A program made the translations under genes and the position numbers. The notes beneath the pieces were generated by a model. The model saw nothing but the letters and a program-made list of their open reading frames with translations, was not told the DNA's origin and made no database searches. From positions 186,001 to 250,000 of the forward strand of contig JADLSH010000201.1 of assembly GCA_016169945.1 (NCBI GenBank): DNA of 64,000 bases, written 5' to 3'. Below, in pieces: positions 57,601-64,000 of this stretch (position 1 is the stretch's first letter; each line of letters opens with the position of its first letter). Source of the stretch: Trachythela sp. YZ-2020 (taxonomy: Eukaryota; Cnidaria; Anthozoa; Malacalcyonacea; Clavulariidae).

Positions 57601-58942
57601 TGGATGGGTTAAGGCCTTTCTAACTAACCGAGAGCAATGTGTAATTGTAAAGCTTGGTAACGTAACGTCGTCGTGGAAGAAAATTAATGGTGGTCTACCT
57701 CAAGGAACTAAACTTGGTCCCCTTCTTTTCGCAATATTGGTTAATTCTCTTCTGGAAGACTGGCCAGGTCGTATAAAATTCGTGGACGACTCCACGGCTT
57801 TGGAGATTATTCCCCGATGCTCATCGTGCTTATTACCACTGGTAGTTAATGAGACGTCCGACTATGCTGGAAAACGTGGAATGGAATTAAACCCCAAAAA
57901 ATGTAAAGACATTTTTTTTATTTTATTTTTTTTATTCAACTTCGCCTCAATGGCAGGAGTCCCAGCGAGCGTCAGCCAATTACCCACATTGTTGGATTTC
58001 TAAGGGTTAGTATTGAGGGGAGAGGTACCCGGGAAAACCATAAAACTCGAAGAGCACAGGAGAGCATGAGATTATTTGAAGCACACTGTTGAGCAATGCA
58101 CAATCTCATGCGAGTCGACGTTTATTTTTTATTCAGCTCGCCTCAATGGCAGGGCAGAGTCCACAGCAGCGCCAGCCAGCCCATTGTTGGTTCCTTGTAG
58201 TTCCTAAGGGTTAGTTTTAGAGGGAGGGGAGGAAACCGGAAGAGGGAAAACCCTCTTGGCACAGGAGAGAATCTCAACTTACATGAGTTATTTGAGCACA
58301 CTGCCAATCTCATGCGAGTACCAACAGTGACCTCGACCTGTTGTGAAACAGGCTCAACTCAGTGGTAATTTACCTTCCAATATTCCCCCTTTGTACGTTG
58401 CTGGAACGGTTGTGGAAAGAGTATCGACATTTAAACTACTTGGTGTAATATTATCAGACGATTTAACTTGGAGCTCACATGTCGATAATGTACTTAAGAA
58501 GGCAAATTCTAGGTTATACGCATTAAGGAAATCAAAGAGAGCTGGTATTAATCAGCAGAACCTTCTCCGTGTATACGTCTCGTTTATTAGATCCAATGTA
58601 GAATATGCATCACCGGTCTGGTCAAATTTGACAGTTGGTCTTTCTAACTTGGTGGAGTCAATTCAGAAAAGGACCTTACGGATAATATATCCTCTTTTGT
58701 CCTATGAAGTCGCATTGAAGATGCCAGGCTTAGAACATTTGCATATAAGAAGAACGAATTATTGTGGTAAATTTGTTAATAAAATAAGCTAAACTTTCAA
58801 TAACCCACTTGAAGGAATTCTAAACCTAAAAGTTAATATTGATAGTGAACATAATTATAATTTAAGATCTGATCACGTTCCTAGGATTTATGCAAACACT
58901 GAAAGTTGTAAAAACTTTATTACCTCTTTTAAATATTATTAA
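57601..58942 (+). pseudogene. Non-LTR retrotransposon RT relic with internal insertion
   Basis: 57601-57915 encodes WVKAFLTNREQC, INGGLPQGTKLGPLLFAILV and the catalytic block KFVDDSTALEIIPR. The reading then enters an insertion (about 57916-58342). It resumes at 58343 with QAQLSGNLPSNIPPLYVAG, STFKLLGVILSDDLTW, RRV-type blocks (NLLRVYVSFIRSNVEYASPV) and QKRTLRIIYPLLSYE, stops at 58792, and continues in another frame (NPLEGILNLKV, YNLRSDHVPRIYANT) to TAA 58940-58942. Block order is that of jockey/CR1-group ORF2 C-termini. It lacks the endonuclease and fingers, so it is 5'-truncated. It is on the same strand as the host genes. Confidence 0.85.
57916..58342. repeat. Insertion of two tandem ~200-bp units in the RT relic
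   Basis: TTTATTTTTTATTCA.CT.CGCCTCAATGGCAGG occurs at about 57930 and again at 58120. Each unit ends in CTCATGCGAGT. The second has GGAGGAAACCGGAAGAGGGA, a word related to the central region of the SINE at 6250, so this may be SINE-derived. Confidence 0.65.
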
Positions 58943-59051
58943 TCAGGTTATATTTTAATTGTATTAGTATGCAGTAGGTTAATATTTTTACACCGTGTAA
59001 TTCAGTTTATACTGCCAAACGGTTTATTAAACAAATTATAATATTAGTATA

Positions 59052-59168
59052 GGTAATAGTATGGTTTCGAGTGCAATTTGGAAAAACATCACGAGTGAGT
59101 TTTTCAAAGACGATCAAACTCACGAGTGTTTGTTTTTCCAAATTTCACGAGAAACCATACTATTATTT
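59052..59168. repeat. Hairpin with ~50-bp arms
   Basis: AGTATGGTTTCGAGTGCAAT..GGAAAAACA and CACGAGTGAGTTT are mirrored by AAACTCACGAGTG and GTTTTTCCAAATTTCACGAG...ACCATACT. Imperfect palindrome of about 115 bp. Confidence 0.75.
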
Positions 59169-59576
59169 ATTAATAATATACATGAAAAAATTACACGCTT
59201 TGATAACACTTGTGCACTCACCTAGCGTTGTTTTCGTTGCTTGTTAGCAAACGTTTTCAGTCTATGTGCTCCTTGAACTTAAATTGTTGTATTCACGTAC
59301 GATTTTCCATTGAAAGTGTAGAAAAAGTCATCAAAAAGTGAAAATTTACATTGCTAATATCCGCCGCCATGTTGATTTTTTCTTGCCTCGTTTCCAGGCT
59401 CTGATCTTGTTTTGTTAATTCGCACTGCTGTAATTGCACAGTGTGCAATTTCAAAAATAATTGCACTGCTCTTAGCCAATCAGAATTGAGTATTTTTTTC
59501 ATCTATATTATTATTATTATAAGTACCCGCATCTATATATAATATACATGAACTTGTGGTTAACGCTTGGCAACTG

Positions 59577-59930
59577 GACTCTGTAGCTCAGTGGCCAGAG
59601 CGCTGCACCGGAATCGCAGGGCCGCAGGTTCAATTCCTGTCGGAGGACTTAGAGTTGCATTTTTCGCAGCCGTTCTCGTTCAGGTCTAAAATATTGTATA
59701 TATTATTTCACTCAAAATATCCATCCACCTAAACCTTCTACTTTAATTTCAGTCGAGTGAGATGCAGGAAAAAGAATAATCTTGTAGTTTACCTTATCAC
59801 AACCCGCAGTACCAGCATCTATATATATACATGAACTTGCGGTTAACGCTTGGCAACTGGACTCTGTAGCCCAGTGGTCAGAGCGCTGCACCGGAATCGC
59901 AGGGCCGCAGGTTAAATTCATGTCGGAGGA
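59577..59930 (+). repeat. Two tandem tRNA-like (SINE-type) units, 283-bp period
   Basis: Each unit has CTGTAGC(T/C)CAGTGG (box A) and GCAGGTT(C/A)AATTC (box B) with a GCACCGGAATCGCAGGGC anticodon-like part, at 59577-59647 and 59860-59930. The acceptor stem is only partly paired (CTCTG/CGGAG), so these are not functional tRNA genes. The 283-bp repeat extends through CTTAGAGTTGCATTTTTCGC and TATCCATCCACCTA. The second box B is damaged. Confidence 0.75.
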
Positions 59931-60161
59931 CTTAGAGTTGCATTTTTCGCAGCCGTTTCCTTTCAGGTCTAAAATATTGTATATATTATTTCGCTCGAAA
60001 TATCCATCCACCTACACCTTCTACCTTAATTTCAATCGAGTGAGATGCAGGATAAAAACATCTTGTAGTTTAAATATGTACACCATCATATCGGAAGTAC
60101 GTTATATTGTCATTTCTACCATGTATTTATGTGGCAATTAAATAGTTTTGTTATATTTCAG

Positions 60162-60716
60162 TGGATCTAAAATTTATGGAATTTGAAGAAAAGATGATCA
60201 AGTTACTGGGTAAGTGAGTAAAGCTATATTTTTTTACTAATTTTGGTCTATAAACAAAAAAAACAATGATGGCATTCTAATCGATTCGAGCTGTGCATCA
60301 TGCATGATTGTATATCTCAATTTATTCTTATATATTGCACATTTACAAAACCGCAAGAATGCAGCACTTATACATCGCTTGATAACAAAGATCGCAACGT
60401 AAATTATGGCAGTAGTTCATTATTGTGTGATAATGGTATTTCAATGGGATGGTACAGATTTGTTGGTGATGCTGGTGTTCCAAGAGATGGTAACGGAAAC
60501 AATCTAATATGTTCCACTCATGGTGTTTCGTGGTTGAATTGAGCTCATCCTTCTGCTAGCGAGGGGAAAGTCACACGTACGGTGTGCTACAATTGGGACG
60601 GCTATTGTTGTAGCTGGCAGAATAATATTGCAGTGCTCAACTGTGGATTATTTTATATCTACAAACTGGGCCCTTCATCTTATTGCCACGATCGATACTG
60701 TGGAATTGATGTGTGA
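60162..60716 (+). pseudogene. Degraded duplicate of exons 10-11 (D8C) of the FReD/D8C gene
   Basis: A copy of the helix exon (60162-60209, DLKFMEFEEKMIKL, GTAAGT donor) is followed about 140 nt later by a D8C exon with C-S-T-Y-TSLDNKDRNVN, WYRFVGDAG, KVTRTVC, NCGLFYIYKL and YCGIDV, ending in TGA at 60714-60716. Two defects are visible: the acceptor TTTACAG of the intact gene is TTTACAA here, and the conserved glycine of WLNG is a TGA stop (60541-60543). The first exon also starts one base out of phase with its counterpart. No copies of the upstream exons are seen between 55.8 and 60.1 kb, so this is a partial duplication. The 3' flank is also similar to that after 45368. Confidence 0.8.
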
Positions 60717-62627
60717 AACCCGAAGTGAACTGAAGTTGCGAACCCTTTCTTAAAATTAATTGGTTGTTGTACTGTTGAGTTACTGTGAAGTGATTTTTTG
60801 CTCAGAGGATTACGGGATGTTGTCTGAATAAGATATGCTGTCAAAGTTATCGTGAAGACTCTACTGGTCATTTTTTGAACCATGATGAAACAAAACATGG
60901 TATAGCACATCGATTTAGAGTATTTGTAAGAAAATAATATACTGTTAGGTTGATCGTTATAGTAGACTTTCGCCAAAGTTTTCATATATAGTTGTTGATT
61001 TAAGTTTTGTCACAAATTTCTATAACTAGATAGAAATTATTACTCGTGCCAAGGCCTTAAGGCCGGGTACGAGTCTTAAAATGCAAGTCGTTAATTTATT
61101 GCGTGCTGCCTCTCAGTGTTCTACTCGGGATTTATTACAAGCGTTTTCTCTGGGCTAAACGTGAAAGTGGACTACACAACTATTTGGAGTTTGAAAAACG
61201 TGGTTGTCAATGTGTGGAATTCTACTTTTGGTACATAAGTAGTTCGGACATAGTTGTTTGGACAATTGTAGTGTATATTTAAGTATTTGATTTAATTTAG
61301 TTACTATTTAAACGCGAATATTGTTAATCAATATTATTGTCATCTTAGTTTTACACAACAGTCAACCGCCGTATTTGCTATACTCTACACACACTGGCAC
61401 CGCACGTTCGAGATATATATACTAAATAACATTAAGCAATACCTATTGTATATAGTTGCTATAATTGTTTTATATATAAATGCAGATTTCATAGAATCTC
61501 TTGCTTAGAAATATTTTTAATTTTCCCTTTGTTCAGGAAATATCCGTATTGCAACTAGGCCAAACACGTTTAAATATTTTTGCTATTTTTTATAAAACGT
61601 TACGTGCAATGCTTTTAGAACAACATTGCTGACAATTTGAGATATATTCTACAGTTTCGTAGTGAAAGTGAGTGCTTGTAATGTTGATCGCAAATTATTT
61701 GTTTAATTTGCCTGTGAGTATTCTCCAAGAATTTATATACTTGATAGCGTATATACGCTTTTTGTCCCTGCCCCTAAAAATTTCACCATGCCCATGGGAA
61801 CTGTACATGTTGAGCAAATATATAGACCTAGACCCTAGACTCTTTTAATCACTTTGCCTATAGTAATGTGACATTGGCTGTCCCTCCTCTTCTATAGACA
61901 GGAAATCTACGCATAAAAACATGCATGACCGCAACATTCCATTTTTTACACTATCGTAACGTAGAGCTGTTAGTATCATCTGTGTGTTTGTTCGGTACAG
62001 TTTTGCTTTTTGGAGTTTCGTGATTTTCTTTTGCTCTCCGATTAACAATTGTTTAAGCGCGCGCCGACAGCGTATAGAAAACGATCAGGATTCAGGAAAG
62101 AAAGAGAAACAAGTCCTGAGCTCGACTCCTGAGCTCGAGTCCGAGCTCAAGTCCGAGCTCTAATCCTTGGCTCCATATTTAGGTACCCTCGATTACATTG
62201 AGAGTGAACAATCTTTGTTTGCGTGTTAACCGTACTATTCTCGGTATTAATAACATAAAATAACTAAAAATATAATATTTTAGGGAGCATTCATTTTTTA
62301 GAAGGGGAGGAGAGCCGGAGGAATCCAGGAGTGGGTCACTATATTTTTACTTGCTCAAAAAGGGGGGTTACTTTGCTCTTAATAGCACTATAAAAAGGGG
62401 GGGTCCCTTCTTTAACAGCATGTGGCGGCAGGGCGGCTGAGAGAATTTGTGTAGTCCGGGGTGGGGCCCCTGTGACATCATAATTTTAAAAACAGCAGAA
62501 ACAGTGCTATATTTGGGAGTCCTCTCTACAGGGCATGAACTCAAAATGGGCATCTTAAAATGGGGCCCCGATCTGAGGAGGGGTATTAATTTATATGGAG
62601 GGGCATGCTTAAGTTTTTGAATGCGTA
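60717..62627. other. No gene recognised
   Basis: 60717-60850 is the decayed 3' flank of the D8C duplicate. A GAGCTC-rich repeat lies at 62110-62190 (counterpart of 2140-2255). 62300-62600 is G-rich (AAAAAGGGGG, GGGGCCCC words), probably a decayed repeat. No open frame of note. Confidence 0.5.
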
Positions 62628-63301
62628 ATGAAGTGCACTCGATTTATTTGGCTCTCTACTTTTTTGTTATTTTCCCTCCTTAAACTTGACATTTTGGAAC
62701 AATTTTTCAACTCAAAATGCGAGGAATCGATCCGGGAATGGCACTGTGTTGTTGGAATGAGGTATTTGTCGGTGGATGGTGTAGAATTGGCAAAAATATC
62801 CTGTCCCGGTCGTGGCTTCGAAATCAGCCAAGCTAATTATTCTACGCCAGCCAAGCGAATTACTCTATGGTTTGGCAGCGTTGGAAATCTGCTGCCTTTG
62901 GTGATTGAAGTATCCTCTGTTGCGAGGTTCCCGAGACAACAGTGCTCTGGAGTATATGAAAGTACAGTGGGATCCTTTGATTCTCGTGAGTTAGATCGTT
63001 TCGTTAAAATAAGCTTCGAGGGGTCAGGTCACGATTTGGTGTCAACAATTTCAAAAGGACATAATAACATAAAGAAACAAAAATTGTCGAAGAGCCGTGT
63101 TGCGTATTATTCCAATACAACAGCTACTAAACAAATATTGCTAATCCGCGCCGGAGATGTTGAGGAAAATCCAGGTTGGGATAATTCAGAAGGGAATGAG
63201 TCTGAATCAGATTATTTACAAAATTTTGCGAGAGAAATAGGCAGCGGATCAAACAATCTAAACGTAGCCCACATTACATACGCAGCCTTAGGAACAAGTT
63301 A
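62628..63301 (+). pseudogene. ORF1 of a non-LTR retrotransposon with a 2A-like motif
   Basis: ATG at 62628 opens a 224-residue frame. Residues 1-20 (basic, then FIWLSTFLLFSLLKL) look like a signal or anchor segment. The body (30-140) is not recognised. Residues 166-183 end in ILLIRAGDVEENPG, the 2A-like translational recoding motif (consensus DxExNPG|P), known from APE-type non-LTR elements of marine invertebrates. Here the residue after NPG is W (codon 63177-63179) and not the usual P, so recoding is expected to be weak or lost. Twenty-odd residues later the frame shifts (near 63270) into the endonuclease start, so the original was probably continuous with ORF2. Confidence 0.75.
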
Positions 63302-64000
63302 GACGAAGTAAAAGTTTTAATGCAAGTATGTCGTTTTGACATCCTGGCGATTACAGAAACACATTGAAATCAAAAGATATCAAACAAGCAACTCGAAATA
63401 GACAACTATAAAATTGTAAGAAGGGACAGAAATTCAGGAGCTGCTGGTGGGGGATGTCTTGTTTATATAAACAATCACATTATTTTGTTCTTCGCGTCTT
63501 AAATCCCTAGAGGTTCTTGATATAGAGGGAATCTGGTTAAAGATCTCGATAAACTCCACTGTCTTTATAGTAGGAACAATACAGACCGCCTGATGATAAT
63601 GAGTTCTTTGGTCACTTTCGACAAATGTTGGAAAGAGTCTGGATGAAATACAGGAACGTTATGATAGTGGGTGATTTCAACTGTGTAGGGAAGGTGATAT
63701 CATTCTGTCAACTTGTGGGAAGAGACTACATAACTTATTAATCCAATTTTAATATTCGGTAGTCAATAACCAACCAACCAGAGTAACAAAAGACACTTCT
63801 ACTCTAATTGATCTGGTGATAACCAGTAAAGCGGAACTAATTAAACATACAATGACGTTAGAGTTGGGAATATCAGATCATAAGCTGGTGAATGCTTGTT
63901 TGGTGACGAAAACAAAAAGACCACCCCGTAAGATTGTGAAAGCGCGTAGTTACAAACATTTTGACCAATCTAAGTTTGTTAAAGATATCGAAGAAGCTCC
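63270..64000 (+). pseudogene. APE endonuclease of the 2A-bearing non-LTR element, cut by window end
   Basis: In the frame after the shift: RSLRNKLDEVKVLMQVCRFD, ILAITETH then TGA (63365-63367). Further blocks follow in other frames: RRDRNSGAAGGGCLVYINNH, EGIWLKISI..S and GTIYRPP, MIVGDFNC, TSTLIDLVITSKAEL, LELGISDHKLV. All are ordered blocks of the endonuclease. Several shifts and stops make it inactive. RT would lie beyond base 64000. Confidence 0.82.

Noticed and set aside
59577..59930. Functional tRNA genes
   Set aside because: Boxes A and B are present but the acceptor stems do not pair fully, and the anticodon arm is irregular; treated as SINE-type repeats.

Overview
The window is AT-rich eukaryotic DNA from an animal, most likely a cnidarian and probably an anthozoan. 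Three things point there: a secreted protein combining a shortened fibrinogen-related (FReD) module with a D8C (uromodulin-type) module, a mix of CR1/jockey non-LTR elements (one carrying a 2A-like motif) and a Penelope-like element with a GIY-YIG domain, and dense DNA-transposon debris with short palindromic repeats. This placement is inference; no species is named.

Host genes. One multi-exon gene dominates the + strand. Eleven exons from 9960 to 45368, all with consensus splice sites and matching phases, sum to 1713 nt (570 codons plus stop). It encodes a signal peptide, a FReD-like module, a cysteine-rich block, a short 'LYVRSNKTW' module with a helix, and a C-terminal D8C domain. The last two exons recur in degraded form at 60162-60716. 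A second host gene starts at 46137: its first coding exon resembles the N-terminus of TTLL12 (tubulin-tyrosine-ligase-like 12) and is split by a Ty3/Gypsy element.

Layout. 1-1.9 kb: non-LTR endonuclease relics (-). 2.37-3.95 kb: Penelope-like relic with GIY-YIG and a hammerhead-like motif. 4.74-5.8 kb: a 1-kb interspersed repeat, also at 19.03-22.44 kb and, in part, at 40.44 kb. 6.07-6.42 kb: tRNA-derived SINE. 7.4-8.4 kb: hAT-type MITEs. 10.66-17.58 kb (intron 1): a 6.9-kb segment bounded by ~0.5-kb inverted repeats, with two exon-like segments and a Harbinger-type MITE. 19.57-22.14 kb: a foldback element with ~0.76-kb arms. 24.2-26.8 kb: MITEs in introns 4 and 5. 30.09-34.58 kb (intron 8, sense): a nearly complete CR1-type element with an esterase ORF1 and a frameshifted ORF2. 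34.9-37.34 kb: a 2.4-kb palindrome. 37.87-38.09 kb: a perfect 13-bp satellite. 38.4-39.4 kb: a 1-kb inverted-repeat element.

46.2-55.77 kb is a nest: TTLL12-like exon, then a Gypsy element with 153-bp LTRs differing at one base, which carries a retroposed fragment, a 1.3-kb hAT derivative and a 3.74-kb inverted-repeat transposon with a 6-bp target duplication. That last element holds a second hAT derivative and a Harbinger-type MITE. 57.6-58.94 kb is another non-LTR RT relic with an internal insertion; 59.58-59.93 kb holds tandem tRNA-like repeats; 62.63 kb to the window end is a non-LTR element whose ORF1 carries a 2A-like GDVEENPG motif followed by W instead of P. Almost all mobile elements here are inactivated by visible stops, shifts, deletions or nested insertions.
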